Of a stretch of DNA of 64,000 nucleotides, positions 1 to 8,776 are shown one piece after another. Numbering within the stretch: position 1 is the stretch's first letter; the number at the start of each line of letters is the position of its first letter. This DNA comes from Oscillospiraceae bacterium (GTDB lineage Bacteria > Bacillota > Clostridia > Oscillospirales > Ruminococcaceae): the NCBI GenBank assembly GCA_021199795.1, contig JAJQHJ010000013.1:1-64000 (forward strand), written 5' to 3'. The notes under the pieces are model-generated. The model saw nothing but the letters and a program-made list of their open reading frames with translations, was not told the origin of the DNA and ran no database searches. The translations under genes and the position numbers were made by a program.

Positions 1-52
1 TATTCTGCAAAAGCTGTTTCAGACTCTTCGGCGAACCGTCTATCTTTTTCAT
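1..52 (-). CDS. N-terminal fragment of an unidentified protein
   Basis: Seventeen codons of a gene that runs off the left edge of the window. The ATG is preceded by an AGGAGG ribosome binding site with a five-base gap (about 58-63 on the plus strand), which is the main support that it is real. The visible start reads MKKIDGSPKSLKQLL. I have a weak impression that this resembles the opening of DUF262-type proteins, but seventeen residues are too few to assign a family. It lies on the same strand as the acetyltransferase upstream of it, only 22 bases away, so the two may be cotranscribed. Confidence 0.55.
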   Translation of the reverse strand, partial: MKKIDGSPKSLKQLLQN

Positions 53-74
53 GGGAACCTCCTGGATGGGTATG

Positions 75-665
75 TTATATAATTTTTCTATCTTTGATAT
101 TGTACAACTTTTTGAGGGGAAATGCAATCGGTTTCTCCTCATGCTCCCCTATTATCTTCTCCATCCAGATCATGTCGTACCACCTACCAAATTTATAGCC
201 GCATTTGCGGAATCTGCCGACTTCTTTGAAACCTAAATGCGCGTGGAATTCGGCACTGTTGTTACTTAAGTACTCGTCCTCGGCGTTGGTACAGGCGATG
301 CAGGCATAGAGGTTCTGGATGCCCATGCGCTTTAATTTTTCTTCCAATGCAGTGTAGATTTTTCTGCCATAGCCGCATTTCTGCGCTTCGTGGTCAAGGT
401 AGACTGTCAGTTCACATGACCAGTCATATGCTGCTCTTCCTCCGGCGAACGGACCGGCATAGGCGTAGCCCTCAACCTTTCCGTCATTCTCGATGACTAT
501 GTAGGGGTACTTCTCCATCGTGTGCTCCATCCTGCTCTGAAACCCGGAAAGAGACGGGGTCTCATACTCAAAAGTAATGGCAGTATTTTCCACATAATAC
601 GAATAAATCTCGACCAGACGCTCCGCATCTTCAAAGCGAGCATCACGGATTATGGCATCAGACAT
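75..665 (-). CDS. GNAT N-acetyltransferase, phosphinothricin-acetyltransferase-like
   Basis: Predicted cytoplasmic acetyl-CoA-dependent N-acetyltransferase of the PAT/Bar/YncA type. Members acetylate small amines such as phosphinothricin, methionine sulfoximine or related compounds. The fold is visible from an N-terminal IRDARFEDAERLVEIY strand-helix, an aromatic strand (ITFEYETPS) and the acetyl-CoA loop QKCGYG at residues 95-100, followed by the HLGFKEVG motif near residue 143 typical of PAT enzymes. The 196-residue length is slightly long because of a basic tail of about 20 residues after the fold. The start has a GAGGTG ribosome binding site. It probably forms a unit with the partial gene downstream. 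The real substrate cannot be read from the sequence. Confidence 0.85.
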   Translation of the reverse strand: MSDAIIRDARFEDAERLVEIYSYYVENTAITFEYETPSLSGFQSRMEHTMEKYPYIVIENDGKVEGYAYAGPFAGGRAAYDWSCELTVYLDHEAQKCGYGRKIYTALEEKLKRMGIQNLYACIACTNAEDEYLSNNSAEFHAHLGFKEVGRFRKCGYKFGRWYDMIWMEKIIGEHEEKPIAFPLKKLYNIKDRKII

Positions 666-698
666 AGTAACACCTCGGTTTCTGCAATAAATATTTGT

Positions 699-727
699 AT
701 TTTAGCATATCAGAGCAGGAAAAGCAA
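699..727 (-). promoter_or_regulatory. Sigma-A promoter of the GNAT gene
   Basis: On the minus strand a TTGCTT -35 (722-727) and a TAAAAT -10 (699-704) are separated by 17 bases, about 35 bases upstream of the acetyltransferase start. Confidence 0.6.
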
Positions 728-766
728 GCTCTTGCAGATGGCTAACTGAAATTTCCAAACTTCCTC

Positions 767-795
767 TTGCAATCAGCTCTTCAAAGTGCTATACT
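767..795 (+). promoter_or_regulatory. Promoter of tRNA-Val
   Basis: TTGCAA and TATACT with a 17-base spacer and TG before the -10 (extended -10). The -10 ends nine bases before the first base of the mature tRNA. Confidence 0.8.
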
Positions 796-804
796 TATAA
801 CCAT

Positions 805-881
805 GGAAGCATAGCTCAGCCGGGATGAGCGTTCGCCTCACACGCGAGAGGTCACGGGTTCGAGCCCCGTTGCTTCCACCA
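805..881 (+). tRNA. tRNA-Val (anticodon CAC)
   Basis: A complete cloverleaf can be folded by eye. The acceptor stem is 805-811 with 871-877, the D stem GCTC/GAGC, and the anticodon stem 832-836 with 844-848. The loop CTCACAC carries anticodon CAC at 839-841, which reads GUG (valine). The T arm is ACGGG, TTCGAGC, CCCGT (854-870). The discriminator is A and the CCA end is encoded. It is a single tRNA with its own promoter and terminator. Confidence 0.96.
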
Positions 882-897
882 ATTCTCGGGTAGGAAT

Positions 898-935
898 AAA
901 AATCGGCATGTCACGCTCGACATGCTGATTTTTTT
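898..935 (+). terminator. Intrinsic terminator of tRNA-Val
   Basis: An inverted repeat (AATCGGCATGTC against GACATGCTGATT, loop ACGCTC) is followed by a T run. It sits 20 bases after the tRNA and just before the promoter of the next gene. Confidence 0.85.
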
Positions 936-937
936 AC

Positions 938-966
938 TTGACAGTTCCACCGTCCTATGCTATAAT
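938..966 (+). promoter_or_regulatory. Consensus sigma-A promoter of the FtsX-like permease
   Basis: TTGACA (938-943) and TATAAT (961-966) are both perfect consensus hexamers with a 17-base spacer and an extended -10 TGC. The permease start lies 40 bases downstream. Confidence 0.88.
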
Positions 967-1006
967 ACTAAATAAGTAAAGTTTAGAAGCTTGGGGAGGT
1001 ACGAAT

Positions 1007-3385
1007 ATGTTTTCACTTGCATTTCAGGGAATCAGGCGGAGGAAGTCTCAGACTCTGCTTATTGCGGCGGTGCTGATTATTTCGCTTGCATTTGCCGTAA
1101 TGACTATCAGCTATTCCGAGAGCATCGTTGCGACAAATTCAAACTATCGCTTCTCGACCTATGGTAGCTGGTATGGGACTTTTGCGAACACGGACAGTGC
1201 GGATCTTGAATATCTCGAATCGACCGACTGGCTCGAAAGCTATGGCTTGAGCACCTGCTACGGAACGGTCGGGAGCACCGGCATCGGCACTATCGACGAT
1301 AATTTCGTGAGCTACGGCGTTTCTATGAACTCGGGGCATCTTCCCGAAAGTTCAGGAGAGATTGCTATGGAAGCGGACACCCTGAGCTCGCTCGGGTATG
1401 GCTATAACTTAGGGCAGGACATCACTCTGACTATTATTCTTCACGCAGGTGATGAGCAAGTTTTCGTATCGCGAACATATACCCTCTGTGGCGTTATTTC
1501 CGAATATGCCGACACCTGGTCAACTGCCTCTACACTTAACGGCGCAATTATTACGGAAGAGGACGCCGAGGACATATACGAAGCAGCATTGAAGATGGCT
1601 TCGGCTTATGGATATGAGCTCGATGAGCCCGTGACCTCCTGCTTCTTCACTGTGAAGTCTGGTTTAGCGTCCACCGCGCAAAGTGACCTGAACTACTATC
1701 TCTTCACAGTTTCAAAGGGCACTATTACGGTCAATTCGGCATATCTTGACAATGCCTCCGATTCTGCTGTCAACACAGTTTACATAGTGATGATATTCGC
1801 CGTCTCGCTTTTAGCGGTCGTCATCGTCTATATACTCCAGATGCAGTCGGAAATAAGAAAGATTGTGAGACTCAGAAGCCTCGGTTCTACAAAGGGACAG
1901 GCACTGTTACTTGTGATACTCGAAACCCTTATCGTGTCTGTGCCGTCAATTATAATTGGAATGGCAGGCGGAGCAGCCGGGCTATGGGCACTGCTTCGGT
2001 TCAGCGTCTACGCCGGTTCTGTTGACATAATTGTGAGCATTCCTATTGGAGTTCTTGTACTGATATTCTTTGTGTGGATTGTGGGAATCCTCGTGGTCAG
2101 GCTTGTCACTGTGCAGGTTGCGCTCTTCACTCCTCTCACGGGGAGAATGGGAATGCAGGTCAGGAAAGCCAGGAACTCCCGGAGGCTTCAGAAAACTGCG
2201 ATTATCGTTTTGTCGGCGGTCTTCTGCACAGTGGTTATCTACACTGTCCTGACTGCCCTGCCGATCGTTGTTGCGTATCAGCTGAGAGTTGCCGAACCGT
2301 CATACTACATCAATACGTCCAAATCCTCAATTTCCGATGAGGAGCTCGACGAAATTGCCGAGATTCCCGGAGTCTCTGACGCTTGGGGATTTTCAAGAGT
2401 GTATGCAGACGTAACCATCGGCGACATAGAGGTTAACAATGCTGTCTTCTATGTCGTTGACGAGACGGACGGATGGGATGGAGCTTTTGACTTCTCGAAA
2501 GTCGACCTCGAAGCCTTCCACAACGGCGACTGCGTGATGATTATAATCCCCAGCACAGACACAACCTCCGCAGTTCCCACTTCAGGAGAAAGCCTGACTG
2601 TGACTGTTTCGGGCATCAATGTCGACACGACAATCGGAGCCGTCAACAATTTCAAGGTGTCGAACGGCACAGGCTATAACTACGGCTTCATGTTCAGTAC
2701 ATACGATGTGGTCTGCTCAAAGGCGTTTTTGCAGAAGCTGATTGATGCTCTGCCGGGTGGCTCAGTCTCCTACTATGGCGACGTTTTTGAAAGCGGAGAT
2801 ACTGCGGTCTTCAAAAATGCATACGCCTTTGCGGATTCCAACGCTTCATATCTCTCAACCGATACGGCAATTTCAAGCTATGTTCATTCGCGTGGATGGG
2901 GCATATCCAACTACCGCGAGAAATACTCGGCACAGCTTCAGTCATTCAGCCAGACCTTGATTCTCTTATTCGTTGCCGGAGCGGCAATCGGGATAGTGAC
3001 TCTCATAATCCTTTCGAGCACAATCCGCCTCGAAACCGAACGTGAAAAGAAGCACTATGGCGTTCTGCAAGCCATCGGAATGTCAAAGCGGCAAAGAGAC
3101 CTCCGCCTTGCAGGCACAGCTCTATTACGCTCGCTTGCCGCCCTCGCAATCGGCTGGGCAGTGTTCATACTCAGGCTTATAGTCAGCTACTGGAGTTCGA
3201 TTAAAGCTGGTGCCACGGTCTGGAGCGTAATAAAGAGCTATATGGACAATATAATCCTGCTTTCGTCTCCTGCCACTCTGGTGCTCGTAAACCTTGTCAC
3301 ATTCGCAGTAGTGTTTGTGATATGCTACGCCTCGAAGCTCGGGCTTAATAAGTATCGGTTGATGGAGCTGCTGGGCAGCGAATGA
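1007..3385 (+). CDS. FtsX-like ABC transporter permease (orphan)
   Basis: An integral membrane protein of 792 residues built as two FtsX/MacB_PCD-like halves. The first transmembrane segment (about 14-34) is followed by a large extracytoplasmic region (about 36-250), then three membrane segments (about 253-365). A second unit starts with a membrane segment near 395-420, has a second extracytoplasmic region (about 425-640), and ends with three more segments. This is the layout of permeases that move lipoproteins, lipids or peptides, or pass signals across the membrane. The start has a GGGGAGG site. No ATPase or membrane-fusion gene lies next to it, which is unusual because such permeases normally work with a MacB-type ATPase. 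The partner must lie elsewhere or be shared. Confidence 0.85.
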   Translation: MFSLAFQGIRRRKSQTLLIAAVLIISLAFAVMTISYSESIVATNSNYRFSTYGSWYGTFANTDSADLEYLESTDWLESYGLSTCYGTVGSTGIGTIDDNFVSYGVSMNSGHLPESSGEIAMEADTLSSLGYGYNLGQDITLTIILHAGDEQVFVSRTYTLCGVISEYADTWSTASTLNGAIITEEDAEDIYEAALKMASAYGYELDEPVTSCFFTVKSGLASTAQSDLNYYLFTVSKGTITVNSAYLDNASDSAVNTVYIVMIFAVSLLAVVIVYILQMQSEIRKIVRLRSLGSTKGQALLLVILETLIVSVPSIIIGMAGGAAGLWALLRFSVYAGSVDIIVSIPIGVLVLIFFVWIVGILVVRLVTVQVALFTPLTGRMGMQVRKARNSRRLQKTAIIVLSAVFCTVVIYTVLTALPIVVAYQLRVAEPSYYINTSKSSISDEELDEIAEIPGVSDAWGFSRVYADVTIGDIEVNNAVFYVVDETDGWDGAFDFSKVDLEAFHNGDCVMIIIPSTDTTSAVPTSGESLTVTVSGINVDTTIGAVNNFKVSNGTGYNYGFMFSTYDVVCSKAFLQKLIDALPGGSVSYYGDVFESGDTAVFKNAYAFADSNASYLSTDTAISSYVHSRGWGISNYREKYSAQLQSFSQTLILLFVAGAAIGIVTLIILSSTIRLETEREKKHYGVLQAIGMSKRQRDLRLAGTALLRSLAALAIGWAVFILRLIVSYWSSIKAGATVWSVIKSYMDNIILLSSPATLVLVNLVTFAVVFVICYASKLGLNKYRLMELLGSE

Positions 3386-3393
3386 ATTAGGGC

Positions 3394-3422
3394 TTGCACT
3401 TAAGCCCGATTTGTGGTATAAT
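3394..3422 (+). promoter_or_regulatory. Promoter of the PD-(D/E)XK gene (copy A of a repeated promoter)
   Basis: TTGCAC and TATAAT with a 17-base spacer ending TGTGG. Almost the whole promoter, including spacer sequence, recurs at 4315-4343 upstream of thrB. Confidence 0.8.
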
Positions 3423-3454
3423 AAAAATGCAGAATGAGACAGTGGGTGATTAAA

Positions 3455-4264
3455 ATGAGTCAGGAAGAAGCAAAGAAGTCATACCGTGAAAGGTACTTGC
3501 AGATATTAAGCGAGTTTTGTCTTATGGATGACAGCTTTATGACGTTGTTTTTCGGAGGCAATATCGAAACAACACAGTTTATTCTGAGAATCATTTTGGA
3601 AGACCCAGGAATAACGGTTATCGAAACAGTCGGACAGTTTGAAATCAAAAATCCTAATGGTCGCTCTGTGAGATTGGACGTTCATGCAGTTGACGAAAAC
3701 GGTCAACAATTTGATGTTGAGGTTCAACGCGCCAATATAGGTGCAGGCGCAGAACGGGCAAGATTCAATAGCAGCATGATGGACACAAGGATGGCAAGCG
3801 TTGGGGATAAAGTGCCAAATCTGAAGCCGGCTTACGTGATTTTCATCACTGAGAATGATGTATTAGGCGGCGGATTTCCACTTTATCACATCGATAGAAA
3901 GATTTCAGAGTTAGACAACAAACTTTTCTGCGACGGCTCGCATATAATTTACGTCAACGGAGCATATACTAATGAATCAGAACCAATAGGCATGCTGATT
4001 CACGATTTTAAGTGCAAGTCGGCGAGCGAAATGCACTACCCCATATTGGCAGACAGAGCCAGATATTTTAAAGAAACCGAAGGAGGACAAGAGCATATGT
4101 GCAAGCTAATGGAAGAGTACGGTAAGGAAGTATCGATTAAATCAGCTGTTGATACTGCAAGACGTTACGGCGCATCTGAGAGCGCAATTCTTGCGGATAT
4201 CATGGAACAATTCGGGCTCTCCGAATCGGAGGCTAAGGACTATCTCCTCAAAAAATCCGCATAA
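3455..4264 (+). CDS. PD-(D/E)XK nuclease family transposase-like protein (Rpn/PDDEXK_2)
   Basis: A 269-residue protein of the PD-(D/E)XK nuclease family often annotated as a transposase (PDDEXK_2). Its relatives include the Rpn recombination-promoting nucleases. The core is visible as RLDVHAVDENGQQFDVEVQ, with acidic D75 and the E89-x-Q91 pair. The N-terminal FFGGN motif and the C-terminal stretch (ADIMEQFGLSESEAKDYL) are also family hallmarks. The ATG at 3455 is preferred over 3434 because GGGTGA lies about seven bases upstream of it, while nothing suitable precedes 3434. It has its own promoter and terminator. Whether it moves DNA or acts in defence is not known for most members. It looks more AT-rich than its neighbours. 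Confidence 0.8.
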   Translation: MSQEEAKKSYRERYLQILSEFCLMDDSFMTLFFGGNIETTQFILRIILEDPGITVIETVGQFEIKNPNGRSVRLDVHAVDENGQQFDVEVQRANIGAGAERARFNSSMMDTRMASVGDKVPNLKPAYVIFITENDVLGGGFPLYHIDRKISELDNKLFCDGSHIIYVNGAYTNESEPIGMLIHDFKCKSASEMHYPILADRARYFKETEGGQEHMCKLMEEYGKEVSIKSAVDTARRYGASESAILADIMEQFGLSESEAKDYLLKKSA

Positions 4265-4270
4265 GTTTTT

Positions 4271-4300
4271 AAGGCACTCCTGATCCTGGGGTGCTTTTCT
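4271..4300 (+). terminator. Terminator after the PD-(D/E)XK gene
   Basis: GCACTCC and GGGGTGC form a seven-pair stem with one GU pair and loop TGATCCT, followed by TTTTCTT. Confidence 0.75.
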
Positions 4301-4314
4301 TATCAAAAATCCTC

Positions 4315-4343
4315 TTGCACTTGCTCCCGATTTGTGGTATAGT
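4315..4343 (+). promoter_or_regulatory. Promoter of thrB (copy B of a repeated promoter)
   Basis: TTGCAC and TATAGT with a 17-base spacer. It shares CTTGCACTT and CCCGATTTGTGGTATA, in register, with the promoter at 3394-3422, differing only in three spacer bases and one -10 base across the 29-base promoter. Confidence 0.82.
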
Positions 4344-4379
4344 CTATACTGAAATTCCGGCACAAAAGGAGTGCTTTTT

Positions 4380-5267
4380 ATGATAAAAATTCGCATACCA
4401 GCCACCAGTGCGAACTTAGGCGCAGGGTTTGATGCCCTGGGGCTGGCTCTTGATTACTACAACTACGTCGAAATGGAGGAGTCGGACAGGGTTGATATCA
4501 GTTCTACCGACGACGTGAAGATTCCGACCGATGAATCGAATCTCATCTACATTTCAGCCCGTGACCTGTTTGAGGTCTGCGGCAGGAAGCTGGAGGGGCT
4601 TAAGATTGTCCAGTCGAACAATATTCCGATGGCTAGAGGCTTGGGTTCATCTTCTGCCTGCATCGTTGCTGGGCTCGTCGGGGCGAACCATTTTCTTGGA
4701 AATCCTCTCACTACAGACGATTTAGTCAATCTCTCAGCGCAAATTGAGGGACACCCGGACAATACTGCTCCTGCACTTTTGGGCGGAATCGTCACCGCAG
4801 TTTTCGACGGCAGACAGGTTCACTGGGTCAAGCAGGAGGTTTATACAAAGCTCAAGTTCTATGCCATCATCCCCGATTTCGAGCTGAAAACTGAGCTTGC
4901 CAGGGCATGTCTTCCGAAAGAGATTCCGCATAAGGACGCTGTATATAACCTTTCGCGTGCCGCTCTGTTCTCGGCTTCTCTTCTTACAGGAAAGTTCGAG
5001 AACCTCCGCGAAGCTGTCAACGACAAGCTCCACCAGCCATACAGAATGGAGCTTATCCCCCACTGCCAGGAGGTCTTCGACATTGCCTATAGCCACGGCG
5101 CATATGGCGTCTACATAAGCGGAGCAGGTCCCACCATAATGGCGATCGCCGACGACCGGAACACCTACTTTGCCGGAAAGACCCGGTTCTCCCTTGAAAA
5201 TGCCGGGCTTGCAAGCTGGCAGGTCAAGGAGCTGTCCATCGACAACGTGGGAACGGCACTTATTTAA
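4380..5267 (+). CDS. thrB: Homoserine kinase
   Basis: Phosphorylates L-homoserine to O-phosphohomoserine with ATP, the committed step of threonine synthesis after the branch from methionine. It is a GHMP-family kinase of 295 residues, close to the usual 290-310. The N-terminal substrate region (IPATSANLGAGFDALG, residues 6-21) and the ATP loop (RGLGSSSACIV, 86-96) are both intact. The C-terminal YISGAGPTIMAI motif is also present. The ATG at 4380 is chosen because AAAGGAG lies eight bases upstream. A GTG at 4371 overlaps that site and cannot be the start. The gene is monocistronic here; thrC and the aspartate-family genes are not adjacent. Confidence 0.95.
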   Translation: MIKIRIPATSANLGAGFDALGLALDYYNYVEMEESDRVDISSTDDVKIPTDESNLIYISARDLFEVCGRKLEGLKIVQSNNIPMARGLGSSSACIVAGLVGANHFLGNPLTTDDLVNLSAQIEGHPDNTAPALLGGIVTAVFDGRQVHWVKQEVYTKLKFYAIIPDFELKTELARACLPKEIPHKDAVYNLSRAALFSASLLTGKFENLREAVNDKLHQPYRMELIPHCQEVFDIAYSHGAYGVYISGAGPTIMAIADDRNTYFAGKTRFSLENAGLASWQVKELSIDNVGTALI

Positions 5268-5274
5268 GCACAAC

Positions 5275-5308
5275 AAAAAGCCGCAGGAGCTGATCCTACG
5301 GCTTTCTT
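5275..5308. terminator. Bidirectional terminator between thrB and the GH2 gene
   Basis: AAAGCCG, AGGA / TCCT and CGGCTTT form a stem flanked by A and T runs, so it can end both the plus-strand thrB and the minus-strand glycosidase. Confidence 0.85.
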
Positions 5309-5317
5309 TATGGTTAT

Positions 5318-8300
5318 TTATCTGTCGAACTCGATTGAGTAGAGGTCGAAATCGCAGCCAGGGAGATAGATGAGCTTGATGTCTGTCTTGCCCTTGACCG
5401 ACGGGATGTCGAACGTCTTTGTTACAAGTCCCTCCTCGCCGTAGAAGATGACGGCAGTTGAATCTTTCTGACCGTTATCGTCAAAGAAGCGGATGTGGAC
5501 AGTGTCGCTTGTGTTGTAGGTGCGTCCGGTAATTGTAACCGTCTTTACGTCGCCATCGCCGAAATCGAAGTCGTTGAACTCAACTGTGACGTTGTTTCCG
5601 ATGTGGGCGATATAGTCGGGCTTGATCTCGAAAGCGTCGCCATAGACGCCGTCGGTTGAGGCTGCCGGGACGAGTTCGCCGATTCTTGAGGATTTCTCAA
5701 ACTGGAAGCCCTGGAACCTGACTTCACGTGGGCAGGTGATGACGATGCAGATGTCCTTGACGCCTGTTAGCTTCTCCGAAAGCGTGATATCGTCATACTG
5801 ATAGTGGTTCCAGATAGCCTCCTTGAGGGAAGCAAGCTTGCCATAGGATTTGCCCTCGCGGTCTAAGATTTCAACATTTATGGTCTCATAAGCGTTGAGA
5901 TAGAGTCCAACCTTAACCTTATCCGTTCCAGCCTTGCCGAAGTCGACATTATTGAACCAGACCTCGGAGCGACCGACTCTCGTCTGGATTCCTCCCTCGA
6001 AAACATCCTGATAATCATCGCCGGTCTTCGAGTGGAGAGCCGCATGGACGAATTCAGAATACGGGTCGAATCCTGCCTGACCGAATCCGGAGCTCTTCAT
6101 TTCGATTTCCGAAATAATCTCCTCGTACTCGGTGCCGTTCTTGCAATATGCTCTGAGTCTGTACTCGCCGTCGCCGTTCGGAACAACGACTACCTTGCCG
6201 TCTTCAACCTTGACGTCCGCTAAATTCGTCTGGATTCCGGCGTCGTTTATAATCTTATAGCCGATATCGGAGGCAGTATAGGTCGAATTCTTCGGGAAGA
6301 TTTCGGTGGTGACTACGCACTCGCCCGATTCAGGGGTGATGTGCTGGGTCGAAACCCTGAGGTCAATCTTTCTAGCGGGAATCTCGGATGAACGGACACT
6401 CTGCTTTGACTTTAAGTAGCAGGAAACTCCGTCGCGCTTGGCTGAGGGATCGGCCGTGAGAAGAAGCCTGGTTGCAGGAAGACCGTTCGACTCGGCGGTG
6501 ACTGTTATCTCCCCCGCCTTATCTGTTGCCGCGATTATCGCAAGGAGCTTGCCGTTGAAGAGCTTTCTTTCCGACTCCTGGTACTGACCGTAGTCGGATG
6601 AGTCGCCGTTGTCCATTCCAACAAGTCTTCCGGCACCCGTGACGGTTATGTTGACCCTGTTTCTCGCGTTCTCAACCGTGTAGCCGCTTTCATCCGCCAT
6701 TGAGATTTCTATGAAAATGAGATCCTCGCAATTGGCTTTCATGGTGGTCTTATTCGGAGTGAGAACTATTCTTGCGGGGTCGCCAAAACTATGGTGAATC
6801 TGCTCGCAGACTGCATTGCCCTGCTCATCATAGCCGACAGCCTTTATCTCGCCCTTTTCATAAGGTACTTTCCATCTGCCGCTGAGGGTTTCGCCGTTTA
6901 CGTGGTCATGGGTGTATCTGCCCTTTGAAACGCCGTTGACAAAGAGCTCAGACTCATGGCAGTTTGAATAGATGAAGATGTCGATAAGCTGACCCTCGTT
7001 AAAGTCCCAATATGGGAAGAGGTGCACAAACGGCTCGGCGTTCTTAGCCCATTCAGCCTTATAGGCATAGAACGAGTCTTTCGGGAAGCCGGCGGTGTCG
7101 ATATGTCCGAAATAGGAGTTCTTTGTCCAGTATGGTGTAGGTTCGCCGATGTAGTCCCATGCTGTCCAGATATATTGACCCAAAGAGAATTCATGCTTTC
7201 TGTCCTGGATGATGTTATATTCAGGAGAGATAGCTCCCCAACCGGTGGCACAGTTCATGAGTGCAGAACACTGGTGGTCGTCATGGGTAGTGCTGACCTT
7301 TGATGCCGGGAAGTGATATGTGCCGCGGGACTGGATGGTCGAGGCTGTCTCGCTTCCATAGATGACCCAGTCGGGATGCTTTTCGTGATGCTCGTTATAG
7401 AGCCTTTCAGCGTAGTTATATCCGACTGTTTCAATATGCTCAGCGCAGTTCTGCGCGCCCTCCCAAGCCATATAGTTTGAGCCTATGGTGACCGGGTGCA
7501 TATGTCTGTAGTCGTCGATATGGACGCATCTGGTGAGCTCGTCGGTTATCTCAACTCCCCTGTGGGAAGCGTGGGTGTCGTAGATCTCGTTTCCGATGCT
7601 CCACATGATGATGGAGACGTGATTTCTGTCTCTTCTTATCCAGCTTCTTACATCCCGCTCATGCCACTCGGGGAAGAAACGGGCATAGTCATAGGTGGTC
7701 TTCTTTAATTCCCACATATCGAAACACTCGGAATCTATGAGGATTCCCATTTCGTCCGCCAGATCCATAAGCTCGACGCTCGGAGGATTATGTGAGGTGC
7801 GGATGGAATTGACACCCATTTCCTGCATCTTCTCAAGCTGGCGGCGGGTGGTTTCCTTGTTGACAGCAGAGCCCAGAGCTCCCTGGTCGTGATGAAGACA
7901 TGCGCCGTTAATTTTCAAATGTCTGCCATTGAGGAAGAAGCCCTTGTTAGCGTCAAACTTAACTGTCTTGAAGCCAACTCTCTGGGAGACTTCGTAGACG
8001 ACTTCGCCATTCTTTATGAGTTCAGTCTTGAGTGTGTAGAGATACGGGTCATCAATATCCCAGAGGTGAACCTCACCGAGTGTGACTTCCTGACTATCTG
8101 TTACAGTCTCTGAGCTGAGGGCTACTGTGCTTTCCGTCGTCTTTACTGCATTTCCATCCATGTCAGAAAGGGTGTGCCTGAGGACTGCTTCGCCTGAGCT
8201 GGTGACCTCGGTGTCGATTGTAGCTTTCCAGCCGTTTTCGGCGCTTTCCGGGCAGAAGTAGACGCCGTCAGGGAGGATTCTGTCAACTCCCGATTCTGTG

Positions 8301-8701
8301 AGATAAACGCTTCTGAAAATGCCTGCGCCTGAATACCAGCGGCTGTTGGGGCTGCGGTGTCTGATGAATACTTCAACCTCGTTTTCGCCCTCTCTGACAT
8401 TTTCGAGAGGCACATCAAAGGTGGTGTAGCCGTACTTCCATTCAAAAATCTCAGAGCCGTTAAGATAAACGGTCGAGTCCATGTAGACGCCCTCGAACCT
8501 GAGGATATAGACTTTTCTCTCAGTATTCGTAAGCGTGAATGTCTTCTTGTAGTAGCCGTCGCCATCGGCATAAAGATTGTGGGTATCGGCAATGAGCCAG
8601 TCGTGCGGAATGTCGACAGGCTTGAAGTCGCTCTCAACCGGCTTTTCGTCCGGCTTCTTGAGAGCGAACTGCCAGCCGGCGTTAAATAAAGTTCTTTTCA
8701 T
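5318..8701 (-). CDS. Glycoside hydrolase family 2 beta-galactosidase-like enzyme with C-terminal CBM-like modules
   Basis: Predicted retaining beta-glycosidase of GH2, probably a beta-galactosidase. It is 1127 residues, with no signal peptide, so it should be cytoplasmic. The order is: sugar-binding jelly roll (about 1-145), Ig-like domain (about 145-245), TIM barrel (about 250-560) with the acid/base Glu372 in WSIGNEI and the nucleophile Glu451 in YGSETAS, then Ig-like/DUF4982-type domains (about 590-800). The tail has two beta-rich modules (about 885-1010 and 1020-1127) that resemble family 6 carbohydrate-binding modules, each with an 'F-x-DFG' strand. Beta-glucuronidase is less likely because the substrate loops were not recognised. 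A GGAGGT site precedes the start. It is monocistronic. Confidence 0.9.
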   Translation of the reverse strand: MKRTLFNAGWQFALKKPDEKPVESDFKPVDIPHDWLIADTHNLYADGDGYYKKTFTLTNTERKVYILRFEGVYMDSTVYLNGSEIFEWKYGYTTFDVPLENVREGENEVEVFIRHRSPNSRWYSGAGIFRSVYLTESGVDRILPDGVYFCPESAENGWKATIDTEVTSSGEAVLRHTLSDMDGNAVKTTESTVALSSETVTDSQEVTLGEVHLWDIDDPYLYTLKTELIKNGEVVYEVSQRVGFKTVKFDANKGFFLNGRHLKINGACLHHDQGALGSAVNKETTRRQLEKMQEMGVNSIRTSHNPPSVELMDLADEMGILIDSECFDMWELKKTTYDYARFFPEWHERDVRSWIRRDRNHVSIIMWSIGNEIYDTHASHRGVEITDELTRCVHIDDYRHMHPVTIGSNYMAWEGAQNCAEHIETVGYNYAERLYNEHHEKHPDWVIYGSETASTIQSRGTYHFPASKVSTTHDDHQCSALMNCATGWGAISPEYNIIQDRKHEFSLGQYIWTAWDYIGEPTPYWTKNSYFGHIDTAGFPKDSFYAYKAEWAKNAEPFVHLFPYWDFNEGQLIDIFIYSNCHESELFVNGVSKGRYTHDHVNGETLSGRWKVPYEKGEIKAVGYDEQGNAVCEQIHHSFGDPARIVLTPNKTTMKANCEDLIFIEISMADESGYTVENARNRVNITVTGAGRLVGMDNGDSSDYGQYQESERKLFNGKLLAIIAATDKAGEITVTAESNGLPATRLLLTADPSAKRDGVSCYLKSKQSVRSSEIPARKIDLRVSTQHITPESGECVVTTEIFPKNSTYTASDIGYKIINDAGIQTNLADVKVEDGKVVVVPNGDGEYRLRAYCKNGTEYEEIISEIEMKSSGFGQAGFDPYSEFVHAALHSKTGDDYQDVFEGGIQTRVGRSEVWFNNVDFGKAGTDKVKVGLYLNAYETINVEILDREGKSYGKLASLKEAIWNHYQYDDITLSEKLTGVKDICIVITCPREVRFQGFQFEKSSRIGELVPAASTDGVYGDAFEIKPDYIAHIGNNVTVEFNDFDFGDGDVKTVTITGRTYNTSDTVHIRFFDDNGQKDSTAVIFYGEEGLVTKTFDIPSVKGKTDIKLIYLPGCDFDLYSIEFDR

Positions 8702-8776
8702 ATTATTGTACCTCCGAGTCAGATAAGAAAATCGTAAGTATTATTTTCGGTGCCACCAAAGCGGCTTTGTGAGACC

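Noticed and set aside
4734..5276. A 180-residue minus-strand ORF over thrB
   Set aside because: Antisense shadow with no ribosome binding site or family match.
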